Of a DNA stretch of 64,000 nucleotides, positions 25,419 to 35,956 are shown one piece after another (position 1 is the first letter of the stretch; each line of letters opens with the position of its first letter). The stretch lies in the NCBI GenBank assembly GCA_043392685.1, contig JBHZGM010000006.1. One strand, 5' to 3'. The position numbers and the translations under genes were made by a program. Below the pieces are notes generated by a model that was not told the origin of the DNA, did not search any database, and worked only from the letters and a program-made list of their open reading frames with translations. This DNA comes from Metapseudomonas sp043392685 (lineage in GTDB: Bacteria > Pseudomonadota > Gammaproteobacteria > Pseudomonadales > Pseudomonadaceae).

Positions 25419-26306
25419 TCAGCCTCTCGGCTTCAGGTTCATCTTCTTGCGACCCTCGGCCGGGGTCAGCGCGCGGCCACCGAGGCGCTCGATGATCTCG
25501 ATGGCCCGCTCCACCAGTTGGCCGTTGCTGGCGTGAACGCCACGATCCAGCCAGATGTTGTCTTCCAGACCGACCCGCACGTTGCCGCCCAGCAGCATGG
25601 CCTGGGCCACCATCGGCATCTGCGCGCGGCCGATGCCGAAGCCGGCCCAGGTCACGCCCGGCGGCAGGTTGTCGGCCATGGCCTTCATGGTGGTGGTGTC
25701 CGCCGGTGCGCCCCACGGAATCCCCAGGCAGATCTGGATCAGCGGGTCTTCCAGCAGGCCTTCCTTGAGCATCTGCTTGGCGAACCAGAGGTGGCCGGTG
25801 TCGAAGATTTCCAGTTCGGCCTTCACCCCCAGTTCAGTGATGCGCCTGGCACCGGCGCGAAGCTGTGCGGGCGTAGAGACGTAGATGAAGTCGCCGTCGC
25901 CAAAGTTCAGGGTGCCGCAGTCCAGGGTGCAGATTTCCGGCAGCAGTTCTTCCACGTGGGCCAGGCGCTCCAGCGGTCCCACCAGATCGGTGCCGGTGCC
26001 GAACTCCAGCGGCTGCTCGCCCTTGCCGATTTCCAGGTCGCCGCCCATGCCGGCGGTAAGGTTGATGATGATGTCGGTATCGCTTTCGCGGATGCGCTCC
26101 ACCACTTCGCGGTACAGGGCCACATCACGGCTCGGCTTGCCGGTTTGCGGGTCACGCACATGGCAGTGGGCGACGGTGGCGCCGGCCTTGGCCGCTTCGA
26201 TGGCGGCGGCGGCGATTTCCTTCGGGGTGACGGGAATGGCCGGGTGCTTGCCGACGGTATCGCCGGCGCCGGTGACGGCACAGGTGACGATGACTTCGTA
26301 ATTCAC
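25419..26306 (-). CDS. cdhC: dehydrocarnitine cleavage enzyme (BKACE family)
   Basis: 295-residue beta-keto acid cleavage enzyme (DUF849). It condenses 3-dehydrocarnitine with acetyl-CoA to give betainyl-CoA and acetoacetate. The metal/substrate motifs are the HCHVRD block near residue 45 and the TIM-barrel segments INLTAGMGG and SLECGT-like CTLDCGTLNFG. The start is a GTG at 26306 (MNYEVIVTCAVTGAGDT after initiation) with AAGGA about 10 nt upstream; the family begins there, so the longer ATG frame to 26381 is rejected. Confidence 0.92.
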   Translation of the reverse strand: MNYEVIVTCAVTGAGDTVGKHPAIPVTPKEIAAAAIEAAKAGATVAHCHVRDPQTGKPSRDVALYREVVERIRESDTDIIINLTAGMGGDLEIGKGEQPLEFGTGTDLVGPLERLAHVEELLPEICTLDCGTLNFGDGDFIYVSTPAQLRAGARRITELGVKAELEIFDTGHLWFAKQMLKEGLLEDPLIQICLGIPWGAPADTTTMKAMADNLPPGVTWAGFGIGRAQMPMVAQAMLLGGNVRVGLEDNIWLDRGVHASNGQLVERAIEIIERLGGRALTPAEGRKKMNLKPRG

Positions 26307-26390
26307 GGTTGTTTCATCCTTCTGCGAGGCGAGCGGAAACCGTGCGCGGGGCAATCCGCGCATGGGGTGTATCGGGTTCATTCGCAGCCG

Positions 26391-26446
26391 GTAGGGTGGG
26401 CTTTAGCCCACCATCGAGCCGGCAGGTGGGCTGAAGCCCACCCTAC
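26391..26446. repeat. Intergenic inverted repeat overlapping the caiX stop
   Basis: GTAGGGTGGGCTTTAGCCCACC then GGTGGGCTGAAGCCCACCCTAC form a double hairpin. Its last bases include the caiX stop codon (26443-26445). Lies between caiX and cdhC. Confidence 0.75.
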
Positions 26447-27381
26447 TTCAAGGAGGCAAGTGCGCTGTCGACGCCGTTCCTGCCGTCGAAGGTGGTGACC
26501 CCGGCGAGCCAGCCCCGGACCACTTCCGGATTGGCCTTGAGCCACTGGCGGGCGACCCTGGCCGGGTCTTCGCGCTCCATGATCGGCTGCATCAGCTGGG
26601 CTTCCTGGTCGCTGGTGAAGCGCAGGTTGGCCAGCAGGCGATCGACGTTGGGACAACGCTGGGCGAAGTCCGGCGCGGTGACGGTGGAGACGGTGGCGGC
26701 GCCGTCGTTGGGGCCGAACACGTCCTCACTGCCAGTGAGGTAGGTGATGGGCATCTGGATGTTCATCGGGTGCGGTTTCCAGCCGAAGAACACCACCGGC
26801 TTGTTGTTCTTCACCGCGCGTTTGACCGCGGTGAGCATGGCCGCCTCGCTGGACTCGATCAGCTTGAAGCCGCCCAGGCCGAACTGGTTGGTGTCGATCA
26901 TTTTCTGGATCGCGGTATTGGCGCCGGAGCCGGATTCGATGCCATAGATCTTGCCGTCCAGCTGGTCCTTGAACCTGGCGATGTCGGCGAAAGTGCGCAG
27001 GCCCTGTTCGGCGGTGTAGGTGGGCACCGCGAGCACGGCGATGGCGTCGTTCAGCGAAGGCTCGGCGGCGACTTTCACCGAACTGGAAGCCAGGAACGGC
27101 TTGATGTTGTCGTCCATGATCGGCTTCCAGTAGCCGAGGAAGACATCGATCTGCTTCTTCTGGATGCCGGCGAAAATGATCTGCTGCGAAGCCTGGGTCT
27201 GGGTGGTCTGGTAACCCAGGCTGCCAAGCAGTTCGTTGGCGACGGCGGTGGTGGCGACTACGTCGGTCCAGCCGACCACGCCTACGCGAATCTTCTGGCA
27301 ACTGGCGTCTTCGGCGGCGAGCGCGGCGGTGGTGGAGAGGGCGAACAGACAGCAACCAGCGAATGCGGTGAGACGTTTCAT
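26443..27381 (-). CDS. caiX: carnitine-binding periplasmic protein
   Basis: 312-residue OpuAC/ProX-type substrate-binding protein of the choline/carnitine importer. Signal peptide MKRLTAFAGCCLFALSTTAA, cleavage near ALA-AED (~23). The quaternary-amine box residues are likely the aromatic positions in VGWTD, LGYWKPIMD and FGWKPHPMN. Two mature Cys (ASCQK and QRCPN) suggest the ChoX-type disulfide. Start at 27381 (AAGGGGAG upstream). No permease or ATPase adjoins it; in P. aeruginosa CaiX works with CbcWV, encoded here at 47-50 kb. Confidence 0.9.
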   Translation of the reverse strand: MKRLTAFAGCCLFALSTTAALAAEDASCQKIRVGVVGWTDVVATTAVANELLGSLGYQTTQTQASQQIIFAGIQKKQIDVFLGYWKPIMDDNIKPFLASSSVKVAAEPSLNDAIAVLAVPTYTAEQGLRTFADIARFKDQLDGKIYGIESGSGANTAIQKMIDTNQFGLGGFKLIESSEAAMLTAVKRAVKNNKPVVFFGWKPHPMNIQMPITYLTGSEDVFGPNDGAATVSTVTAPDFAQRCPNVDRLLANLRFTSDQEAQLMQPIMEREDPARVARQWLKANPEVVRGWLAGVTTFDGRNGVDSALASLK

Positions 27382-27617
27382 TGATGCTCCCCTTGCGGCC
27401 ATACGGTTTGTATTTTTTGTGCAGGAGCCGGGGTTTGGAGCATCCGGCGACTCCTTCCGTGTTCGGGCGCCACGACAACCCGATGGAGACAAATTACCCA
27501 GCGTCCGAACCGGCGATTCGCACTAAAACGACTACCTGTTGAACAGGAACGACCAGCTTTCTTGCACGCAGCCGCGTAGTGTCTTTTAGTGGCTCATCCC
27601 CTTTGCGGAAAGCGGCC

Positions 27618-28586
27618 ATGCCCCAGACCTTCAGCTTCCTCCTGCTGCCGGGCTTCTCCATGATCGGCCTGATGTCGGCGGTCGAGCCCTTGCGGGTGGC
27701 CAATCGCTTTCGTGGCGAGCTCTACCGCTGGCGCCTGCTGAGCCTGGACGGCGGCCCGGTGTCGGGAAGCAACGGCATGTCGCTGAACGTGGACGGCGGG
27801 CTGGATTCAGCGCCCGAAGGCGACTGCCTGTTCGTGGTGGCCGGCTTCGAGCCGCTGTCCAGCTTCGGCCCGCGCCTGGCCCACTGGCTTAATCGTGCAG
27901 AACGCGACGGCCTGCTGCTGGGAGGCATCGATACCGGCAGCTTCGTGCTGGCCGAGGCCGGGCTGTTCAGCCGCCAACGCCTGACCTTGCACTGGGAAGC
28001 CCTGGACGCCTTCCACGAGCGCTACCCGGCGCTGAACGCCACCCAGGAGTTGTTCGAGATCGACGGCAAGCGGATCACCAGCGCCGGGGGAACCGCCAGC
28101 CTCGACCTGATGCTCACCCTGATCGCCCGCAGCCACGGCGAGACCCTGGCGCTGCAGGTGTCGGAGCAGTTCGTGCTGGGCCGCATCCGCACCCGGCAGG
28201 ACCACCAGAGGATGCAGATCGCCAGCCGCTTCCATGTGCATAACAAGAAGGTGGTGCAGGTGATCGGCGAAATGGAGCGACACAGCGAGTCGCCCCTGAG
28301 CTCGCGGGAGCTGGCCGAGCGGGTGAGTGTCACTCCACGCCAGCTGGAGCGGCTGTTCCGCCTGCACCTGAAGGAAACGCCATCGAACTTTTACCTCGGC
28401 CTGCGCCTGGACAAGGCCCGCCAGCTGTTGCGCCAGACCGGCATGAGCGTGCTCGAAGTCGCCCTGGCCTGCGGCTTCGAGTCATCGTCCTACTTCTCCC
28501 GCGCCTACCGCGCACGCTTCGCCACCTGCCCGAGCCAGGACAGGCATGAGCATCCGGACCAGGAGCCGGCACAGCGGATGGGCTGA
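27618..28586 (+). CDS. cdhR: carnitine catabolism transcriptional activator
   Basis: 322-residue GlxA-type AraC regulator: N-terminal DJ-1/PfpI-like domain (MPQTFSFLLLPGFSMIGLMS) and C-terminal AraC double HTH (about 215-315, LAERVSVTPRQLERLFRLHL, then ACGFESSSYFSRAYR). Divergent from caiX-cdhCAB, as in P. aeruginosa, where CdhR activates carnitine catabolism. Start at 27618; the upstream ATG at 27579 has no better ribosome-binding site. Same family as GbdR at 42.8 kb. Confidence 0.92.
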   Translation: MPQTFSFLLLPGFSMIGLMSAVEPLRVANRFRGELYRWRLLSLDGGPVSGSNGMSLNVDGGLDSAPEGDCLFVVAGFEPLSSFGPRLAHWLNRAERDGLLLGGIDTGSFVLAEAGLFSRQRLTLHWEALDAFHERYPALNATQELFEIDGKRITSAGGTASLDLMLTLIARSHGETLALQVSEQFVLGRIRTRQDHQRMQIASRFHVHNKKVVQVIGEMERHSESPLSSRELAERVSVTPRQLERLFRLHLKETPSNFYLGLRLDKARQLLRQTGMSVLEVALACGFESSSYFSRAYRARFATCPSQDRHEHPDQEPAQRMG

Positions 28587-28596
28587 ACTGAAAACC

Positions 28597-28694
28597 TGTG
28601 GGGGCGAATTCATTCGCTATGCAGGCCGCAGGTCTGCCCTGTGGCCTTGCAGAGGGCAGCTGCGCTGCCCTTGGCGAATGAATTCGCCCCCACA
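28597..28694. repeat. REPIN (GGGGGCGAATTCATT type)
   Basis: TGTGGGGGCGAATTCATTCG and CGAATGAATTCGCCCCCACA in inverted orientation with a GC-rich centre, between convergent cdhR and fdsD. Confidence 0.85.
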
Positions 28695-28724
28695 AGGGAA
28701 ATGCCCCCACAAACGGAGCCGGTG

Positions 28725-28946
28725 CTAAACCGCCCTCCCCTGCTCCGCCAGGGCCTGTTGCACCAACGGGTGCAGGCATTCACCGTGGTGCTCCACCTGC
28801 CAGGCCATCAGTTCGATGCGCATGGCCGGGGTCCAGAAGCTTTGCAGGTGCTGGCGCACGCCGCGCACGGCCTGCTCCCTGTCCGGCTCTGAGGCGAAGA
28901 ACTGGGCGATCTGGTTGGCCATCTTGATCAAGTTGTCGGTGCTCAT
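28725..28946 (-). CDS. fdsD: formate dehydrogenase delta subunit
   Basis: 73 residues; FdsD-type (MSTDNLIKMANQIAQFF, then HLQSFWTPAMRIEL and VQQAL). Small accessory subunit of NAD-dependent molybdenum formate dehydrogenase. Its ATG overlaps the fdsA stop (ATGA at 28943-28946), so translation is coupled. Last gene of the leftward fdsGBAD operon. Confidence 0.9.
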   Translation of the reverse strand: MSTDNLIKMANQIAQFFASEPDREQAVRGVRQHLQSFWTPAMRIELMAWQVEHHGECLHPLVQQALAEQGRAV

Positions 28947-31819
28947 CGGCGTACCTCGGCTTTTTCGGTCCTGCGGCGTTCCTTGAGCAGGCGCCGCTGT
29001 TCGTCACTGAACGCTTGATAACGTTTCTGCCATTCCGAGGGCTGGTAGACCCGCGTCACCTCCACCGCCGTCACCTTGTATTCCGGGCAGTTGGTGGCCC
29101 AGTCGGAGTTGTCGGTGGTGATCACGTTGGCACCCGATTCGGGGAAGTGGAAGGTGGTGTAGACCACCCCCGGCGCCACCCGCTCGCTGACCTTGGCGCG
29201 CAGCACGGTCTGCCCGGCGCGACTGCCCACGCCCACCCAGTCGCCGTCGGCGATGCCCCGGCTCTCGGCGTCGGTCGGGTGGATTTCCAGGCGGTCCTCT
29301 TCATGCCAGGCGACGTTTTCGGTGCGCCGGGTCTGGGCGCCGACGTTGTACTGGCTGAGGATGCGGCCGGTGGTCAGCAGCAACGGATAGCGGCTGTTGA
29401 CCTTCTCTTCGGTGGGCACGTAGCCGGTGAGCATGAAGCGTCCCTTGCCGCGCACGAACTCCTCGATGTGCATGGTCGGGGTGCCATCCGGCGCTTGGTC
29501 GTTGCAGGGCCATTGCAGGCTGCCGTGACGATCCAGTTCGGCGTAGCTTACGCGGGTGAAGGTGGGAGTCAGCCTGGCGATCTCGTCCATGATCTCGGAC
29601 GGGTGCCTGTAGTCCATCCGGTAGCCGAGGGCGTTGGCCAGCAGCTGGGTCACCTCCCAGTCGGCCTTGCCGCCCAGCGGCTCCATCACCTTGCGCACGC
29701 GGGAGATGCGCCGCTCGGCGTTGGTGAAGGTGCCGTCCTTCTCCAGGAAGGAGCTGCCCGGCAGGAAGACATGGGCGAACTTGGCGGTTTCGTTGAGGAA
29801 GATGTCCTGCACCACCACGCACTCCATGGCCGACAGGGCGGCGGTGACGTGCTGGGTGTTGGGGTCGCTCTGGGCGATGTCCTCGCCCTGGCAGTAGAGC
29901 GCCTTGAAGGTGCCGCCGAGGGCCGCCTCGAACATGTTGGGAATGCGCAGGCCCGGATCAGGCTGCAGGGTCACGCCCCAGGCCTGCTCGAACTGGGCGC
30001 GCACGGCGTCGTTGGAGACGTGGCGATAGCCGGGCAGTTCATGGGGGAAGGAGCCCATGTCGCAGGAGCCCTGGACGTTGTTCTGCCCGCGCAGCGGGTT
30101 CACGCCGACGCCCTCGCGGCCGATGTTGCCGGTGGCCATAGCGAGGTTGGCGATCGCCATGACCGAGGTACTGCCCTGGCTGTGTTCGGTCACGCCCAGA
30201 CCGTAGTAGATGGCCGCGTTGCCGCCGGTGGCGTAGAGCCGCGCAGCGGCGCGGATGTCGTCGGGCGACACGCCGCAGATCGGCCCCATGGCTTCCGGGG
30301 AGTTTTCCGGTTTGCTGACGAAATCGCGCCAGCGGGCGAAGTCCGCCGCCTCGCAGCGTGCGTCGACGAACGGCTGGTTGACCAGCCCTTCGGTGACGAT
30401 CACGTGGGCCAGGGCGTTGAGCATGGCCACGTTGGTCCCCGGACGCAGCGCCAGGTGCAGCTCGGCGCGGGCGTGGGGGGAATCCACCAGGTCGATGCGG
30501 CGTGGGTCGATGACGATCAGCCGCGCGCCCTGGCGCAGGCGGCGCTTGAGCTGGGAGCCGAACACCGGGTGGGCGTCGGTAGGGTTGGCGCCGATCACCA
30601 GCACCACGTCGGCCTGCATCACCGAGTCGAAGCTCTGGGTTCCGGCGGACTCGCCCAGGGTCTGCTTGAGGCCATAGCCGGTGGGCGAATGGCAGACCCG
30701 CGCGCAGGTGTCGACGTTGTTGTTGCCGAAGCCGGCACGCACCAGCTTCTGCACCAGGTAGGTTTCTTCGTTGGTGCAGCGGCTGGAGGTGATGCCGCCG
30801 ATTGAATCACGCCCGTACTTGAGCTGGATGCGCCGGAATTCGCCGGCCGCGTAGTTCACCGCCTCTTCCCAGCTGACTTCCTGCCAGGGATCGCTGATGT
30901 GCTTGCGGATCATCGGCTTGGTGATGCGGTCCGGGTGCGTGGCGTAGCCCCAGGCGAAGCGGCCCTTGACGCAGGAATGGCCATGGTTGGCCTGGCCGTT
31001 CTTGTCCGGAACCATGCGCACCAGCTGGTCGCCCTTCATCTCGGCGCGGAACGAACAGCCCACGCCGCAATAGGCGCACGTAGTGATGACACTGCGCTCC
31101 GGCTGGCCCAGTTCCACCACGCTCTTTTCCATCAGGGTGGCGGTCGGGCAGGCCTGCACGCAGGCGCCGCAGGACACGCATTCGGAGTCGAGGAAGTTAT
31201 CCCCGCCGGCCGCCGACACGCGGGAGTCGAAGCCGCGCCCCTCGATGGTCAGGGCGAAGGTGCCCTGGGTTTCCTCACAGGCGCGCACGCAGCGGTTGCA
31301 GACGATGCACTTGCTCGGGTCGTAGTCGAAATAGGGGTTGGATACGTCCTTCTGCTCGTCCAGGTGGTTGGCGCCGTCATAGCCGTAGCGCACCTCGCGC
31401 AGGCCCACCTGGCCGGCGACGGTCTGCAGTTCGCAGTTGCCGTTGGCCGGGCAGGTCAGGCAATCCAGCGGGTGGTCGGAGATGTACAGCTCCATGACGT
31501 TGCGCCGCAGGGTGGCGAGCTTGGGCGTCTGGGTGTGGACCACCATGCCTTCGCTCACCGGCGTGGTGCAGGAGGCCGGGTAGCCGCGCATGCCGTCGAT
31601 TTCCACCAGGCACATGCGGCAGGAGCCGAAGGCTTCCAGGCTGTCGGTGGCACAGAGTTTGGGAATGGTAGTGCCGAGCAGCGCGGCAGCGCGCATCACC
31701 GAGGTGCCGGCGGGCACGCTGATCTCGCGGCCATCGATGGTCAGGCTGACCTGCACGTCGCTGTCGCGGGCCGGGGTGCCGAGATCGATGTCGCTGGCGG
31801 GGTCGAAGATGTTGATCAT
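28943..31819 (-). CDS. fdsA: NAD-dependent formate dehydrogenase alpha subunit
   Basis: 958-residue molybdopterin enzyme oxidising formate to CO2. N-terminal [2Fe-2S] domain (GSCRMCLVEI), His/Cys cluster (HPLDCLTCPANGNCEL), two [4Fe-4S] motifs (CIVCNRCVRACEE, CVSCGACVQACP), a further [4Fe-4S] (CAYCGVGC), then bis-MGD domains. The active-site position holds Cys (~376, ARVCHSP), not selenocysteine. Start at 31819 (MINIFDPASD); the longer frame runs into fdsB. Overlaps fdsB by ATGA. Cytosolic; likely drains formate made from demethylation C1 units (inference). Confidence 0.95.
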   Translation of the reverse strand: MINIFDPASDIDLGTPARDSDVQVSLTIDGREISVPAGTSVMRAAALLGTTIPKLCATDSLEAFGSCRMCLVEIDGMRGYPASCTTPVSEGMVVHTQTPKLATLRRNVMELYISDHPLDCLTCPANGNCELQTVAGQVGLREVRYGYDGANHLDEQKDVSNPYFDYDPSKCIVCNRCVRACEETQGTFALTIEGRGFDSRVSAAGGDNFLDSECVSCGACVQACPTATLMEKSVVELGQPERSVITTCAYCGVGCSFRAEMKGDQLVRMVPDKNGQANHGHSCVKGRFAWGYATHPDRITKPMIRKHISDPWQEVSWEEAVNYAAGEFRRIQLKYGRDSIGGITSSRCTNEETYLVQKLVRAGFGNNNVDTCARVCHSPTGYGLKQTLGESAGTQSFDSVMQADVVLVIGANPTDAHPVFGSQLKRRLRQGARLIVIDPRRIDLVDSPHARAELHLALRPGTNVAMLNALAHVIVTEGLVNQPFVDARCEAADFARWRDFVSKPENSPEAMGPICGVSPDDIRAAARLYATGGNAAIYYGLGVTEHSQGSTSVMAIANLAMATGNIGREGVGVNPLRGQNNVQGSCDMGSFPHELPGYRHVSNDAVRAQFEQAWGVTLQPDPGLRIPNMFEAALGGTFKALYCQGEDIAQSDPNTQHVTAALSAMECVVVQDIFLNETAKFAHVFLPGSSFLEKDGTFTNAERRISRVRKVMEPLGGKADWEVTQLLANALGYRMDYRHPSEIMDEIARLTPTFTRVSYAELDRHGSLQWPCNDQAPDGTPTMHIEEFVRGKGRFMLTGYVPTEEKVNSRYPLLLTTGRILSQYNVGAQTRRTENVAWHEEDRLEIHPTDAESRGIADGDWVGVGSRAGQTVLRAKVSERVAPGVVYTTFHFPESGANVITTDNSDWATNCPEYKVTAVEVTRVYQPSEWQKRYQAFSDEQRRLLKERRRTEKAEVRR

Positions 31820-33375
31820 TGGTCGGCCTCCGAGGTCTCCAGACCGAAGTCGGCGGGGAAGTGCTTGAGGGCGCTGGTCACCGGGAAGGCGGTCATGCCG
31901 CCCAGGGCGCAGAGCGAGCCGTAGGTCATGGTGTCGCAGAGGTCCTTGAGCAACAGGGCCTGCTCCTCGCGGGCGCTGATGTCGGTGGCAGCGATCAGGC
32001 GGTCCACCACTTCCACGCCACGGGTCGAGCCGATGCGGCAGGGCGTGCACTTGCCGCAGGATTCCTCGGCGCAGAACTGCAGGGCGAAGCGCGCCATGTG
32101 CGCCATGTCCAGGCTGTCGTCAGCCACCACTACGCCACCGTGGCCGAGCATCGCGCCCATGGCGGCGAAGGCCTCGTAGTCCAGCGGCGTATCGAATTGC
32201 GACGGCGGCACCCAGGCGCCCAGCGGCCCGCCTACCTGGGCGGCCTTCAGCGGCCGGCCACTGGCGGTACCGCCGCCATAATCCTCCACCAGCTCGCGCA
32301 GGGTCAGGCCGAAGGCGCGCTCCACCAGCCCGCCGTGGCGGATATTGCCGGCCAGTTGGAAGGGCATGGTGCCCAGCGAGCGGCCCATGCCGAAGTCGCG
32401 GTAGAACTGCGCGCCACGGGCCAGGATGACCGGCACCGAGGCCAGGGTAAGCACGTTGTGCACCAGCGTCGGCTGGCCGAAGAGGCCTTGCAGCGCCGGC
32501 AGCGGCGGTTTGGCACGGACCACGCCGCGCTTGCCTTCCAGCGAATCCAGCAGGGCGGTTTCCTCGCCGCAGATGTAGGCACCGGCGCCGACGCGCACCT
32601 CGAGGTCGAAGGCCTGGCCACTGCCAGCGACATTGGCGCCGAGGTAGCCGGCGTCACGGGCGATTGCGATGGCCGCGCGCAGGTTGTCCACCGCTTGCGG
32701 GTATTCGGAGCGCACGTAGATGTAACCCATGCTGGCGCCGACGGCGAGGCCGGCGATGGCCATGCCCTCGATCAGCAGGAAGGGGTCGCCCTCCATCAGC
32801 ATGCGGTCGGCGAAGGTGCCGGAGTCGCCTTCGTCGGCGTTGCACACCACGTACTTCTGTGGGGCGACGGCGCCGCGCACGGTGCGCCATTTGATGCCCG
32901 CCGGGAAGGCCGCGCCACCCCGGCCACGCAGGCCGGAATCCAGTACGGCAGTGACGATCTCATCGCCGCTCTGGCCGATGGCGCGGGTCAGCCCTTCGAA
33001 GCCGCCGTGGGCGCGGTAGTCGTCCAGGGACAGCGGCCGGGTGATGCCGGCGCGGGCGAACAGCAGCCGTTGCTGGCTCTTCAGGTAGGGAATTTCCTCC
33101 ACCGGCCCCAGGGCCAGCGGATGAGCGCTGGCATCACCCTGCAGGGCGTCCAGCAGGGCCGGCACGTCGTCGGCCGTCACCGGGCCGAAGCCCAGGCGGC
33201 CTTCGGCGCTTTCCAGTTCCACCAGCGGCTCCAGCCAGTAGAGGCCGCGGGAGCTGGTGCGTTTGATTTCCAGCGGCAGGCTCCTCCGGTCGGCCTCACG
33301 GGCAAGCGCCAGGGCCAGGTCGTCGGCACCGACGGCGCGGGCAACGGAATCGCAGGGAATGCACAGCGTCAGCAT
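31816..33375 (-). CDS. fdsB: NAD-dependent formate dehydrogenase beta subunit
   Basis: 519-residue NuoF-like flavoprotein that reduces NAD+. NADH/FMN motifs GRGGAAFPAGIKW, CNADEGDSGTFADR and GAGAYICGEETALLDS, and a C-terminal [4Fe-4S] site ESCGKCTPCRIG. An N-terminal ~90-residue extension precedes the NuoF core, as in the Fds family. Start at 33375 (MLTLCIPCDS), overlapping the fdsG stop by 7 bp. Confidence 0.95.
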   Translation of the reverse strand: MLTLCIPCDSVARAVGADDLALALAREADRRSLPLEIKRTSSRGLYWLEPLVELESAEGRLGFGPVTADDVPALLDALQGDASAHPLALGPVEEIPYLKSQQRLLFARAGITRPLSLDDYRAHGGFEGLTRAIGQSGDEIVTAVLDSGLRGRGGAAFPAGIKWRTVRGAVAPQKYVVCNADEGDSGTFADRMLMEGDPFLLIEGMAIAGLAVGASMGYIYVRSEYPQAVDNLRAAIAIARDAGYLGANVAGSGQAFDLEVRVGAGAYICGEETALLDSLEGKRGVVRAKPPLPALQGLFGQPTLVHNVLTLASVPVILARGAQFYRDFGMGRSLGTMPFQLAGNIRHGGLVERAFGLTLRELVEDYGGGTASGRPLKAAQVGGPLGAWVPPSQFDTPLDYEAFAAMGAMLGHGGVVVADDSLDMAHMARFALQFCAEESCGKCTPCRIGSTRGVEVVDRLIAATDISAREEQALLLKDLCDTMTYGSLCALGGMTAFPVTSALKHFPADFGLETSEADQ

Positions 33376-33851
33376 GAACCGTCCTCCAGGCAGCCCTTCA
33401 CCAGCGCGCTCAGGCGCTCGGGGGTCAGTCGCGCATGCAGGCGGCCGTCCAGCTCCAGGGCCGGCGAGCAGGCGCAGGCGCCCAGGCAATAGACTGGCCG
33501 CAGGCTGATCCGGCCGTCGGCACTGGTGTCGTGGTCGTCCAGCTCCAGCGTGTCGCGCAGCTGTGCGGCCAGGCGCTCGGCGCCCATGCTCTGGCAGGAC
33601 TCGGCGCGGCACAGGCGCAGGGTATGGCGCGCCGGCGGCGTGGTGCGGAAGTCGTGGTAGAAGCTGATCACCCCGCGCACCTCGGCCAGGCTGAGGTTCA
33701 GGGCGTGGGCGATTTCGGGAATGGCGACGTCGGGGATGTACCCCGCGCCTTCCTGGATGGCGTGAAGGATCGGCAGCAGGGCACCGGGGGTGTCCTTCTC
33801 GCGTTCCAGCACGTTCTGGATCAGAGGCAGGTGAAGCATCTCATCGGGCAT
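33369..33851 (-). CDS. fdsG: NAD-dependent formate dehydrogenase gamma subunit
   Basis: 160-residue NuoE-like [2Fe-2S] thioredoxin-fold protein. Ligands are in CRAESC and CLGAC, with the NuoE block VRGVISFYHDFRTTP. First gene of fdsGBAD. Start at 33851 (MPDEMLHLPL) with GAGGA 7 nt upstream; the long frame to 34022 is rejected for lack of similarity. No fdsC (the sulfurtransferase chaperone) is present in this operon or window. Confidence 0.93.
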   Translation of the reverse strand: MPDEMLHLPLIQNVLEREKDTPGALLPILHAIQEGAGYIPDVAIPEIAHALNLSLAEVRGVISFYHDFRTTPPARHTLRLCRAESCQSMGAERLAAQLRDTLELDDHDTSADGRISLRPVYCLGACACSPALELDGRLHARLTPERLSALVKGCLEDGSC

Positions 33852-34340
33852 ACAGCGTTCCTCTGCTTCGCGGACGCTGGGTGGATTCCAGTCGTCCGGA
33901 GGTCTCGGCTGCGGCTCACTCACCACGTCACGGAGCGTGGCCTGCGGTGGCCGTCCTGGCGCCCCGAAGCGCATCTGCGCGCGCTCGTCCGGGACATTCG
34001 GGGAGCTTGCCATCCCCGTCATTCGGAAATTTCACCCCAGCGACCCTGCGCATTCTGAAACCGACGCAGGCCGGCGAAGCGTTCCGCACCTTCTTTATAG
34101 GCGCTCTGGAACGATGCCTGAAGAGGCGCGGACCTGCGGTTTGAGCATTGAGCCCCACAAGAGCAAGTGCCAGCCCCGCCGGATGAGCGGTTCCGAACCC
34201 TGCTTGCCCATTCGCGACCGGCTTGACGCTTTCGGCAATACCCCGGTCGCTTTTGCGCGATAGCGCCGGATTCCCCGGGGATATGCTCCCCTCAAAGCGC
34301 CGGCAGAAGATTCGGCGCATGGATAACAGGGGACAGCCTG
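33852..34340. promoter_or_regulatory. fds / dipeptidase-dgc divergent promoter region
   Basis: 489 bp between the divergent fdsG and dipeptidase genes. No gene or strong repeat seen; open frames run through both strands without ribosome-binding sites. In P. aeruginosa the rightward dgc set is GbdR-dependent, so an activator site is expected, but I could not place it. Confidence 0.45.
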
Positions 34341-35318
<978 letters not shown>

Positions 35319-35401
35319 CCACTCTTCTCCCCTCTCCTTCCGAGAGAGGGGGTCAAGTCGGCCCGCAACCGGGCCCAATCGAATTCCGGAGCTAGAACAA
35401 C

Positions 35402-35938
35402 ATGGCCAAACACGCCCCCGAAATGCCCATCGAAGTCGACAGCGAAACCGGTGTCTGGACCACCGACGCCCTGCCGATGCTCTACGTGCCCCGTCACTTC
35501 TTCGTGAACAACCACATGGGCATCGAAGCCGAGCTGGGCCCGGAGCGCTACGCCGAAATCCTCTACAAGGCCGGCTACAAATCCGCCTGGCACTGGTGCG
35601 AGAAGGAAGCCGAATGCCACGGCCTGGAAGGCGTAGCGGTGTTCGAGCACTACATGAAGCGCCTGTCCCAGCGCGGCTGGGGCCTGTTCCAGATCGAATC
35701 CATCGACCTCGACAAGGGCACCGCCCAGGTCCGCCTGAAGCACTCCGCGTTCGTGTACGTGTACGGCAAGGTGGGCCGCAAGGTCGACTACATGTTCACC
35801 GGCTGGTTCGCCGGCGCCATGGACCAGATCCTGGCCGCCCGCGGCAGCAGCCTGCGTACCGTTGCCGAGCAGCTGTACAGCGGCTCGGAAGAAGGCCACG
35901 ACGACGGCCTGTTCATCGTCAAACCCATCAACGAATAA
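35402..35938 (+). CDS. DUF5943 protein of the dgc cluster
   Basis: 178 residues (MAKHAPEMPIEVDSETGVWT). I recognise it as the uncharacterised V4R-like/DUF5943 protein that lies between the dipeptidase and dgcA in Pseudomonas. It has a Cys and several His in SAWHWCEKEAECHG, a possible metal or ligand site. No signal peptide or TM. It is 18 bp upstream of dgcA, so co-translation and a role in dimethylglycine oxidation (ligand sensing or enzyme assembly) are plausible; function unproven. Confidence 0.8.
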   Translation: MAKHAPEMPIEVDSETGVWTTDALPMLYVPRHFFVNNHMGIEAELGPERYAEILYKAGYKSAWHWCEKEAECHGLEGVAVFEHYMKRLSQRGWGLFQIESIDLDKGTAQVRLKHSAFVYVYGKVGRKVDYMFTGWFAGAMDQILAARGSSLRTVAEQLYSGSEEGHDDGLFIVKPINE

Positions 35939-35956
35939 GAGATCGGAGATAGGGCA

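Noticed and set aside
31820..32050. N-terminal extension of fdsA
   Set aside because: The added residues are an out-of-frame reading of fdsB; ATG 31819 overlaps the fdsB stop in the usual coupled way.
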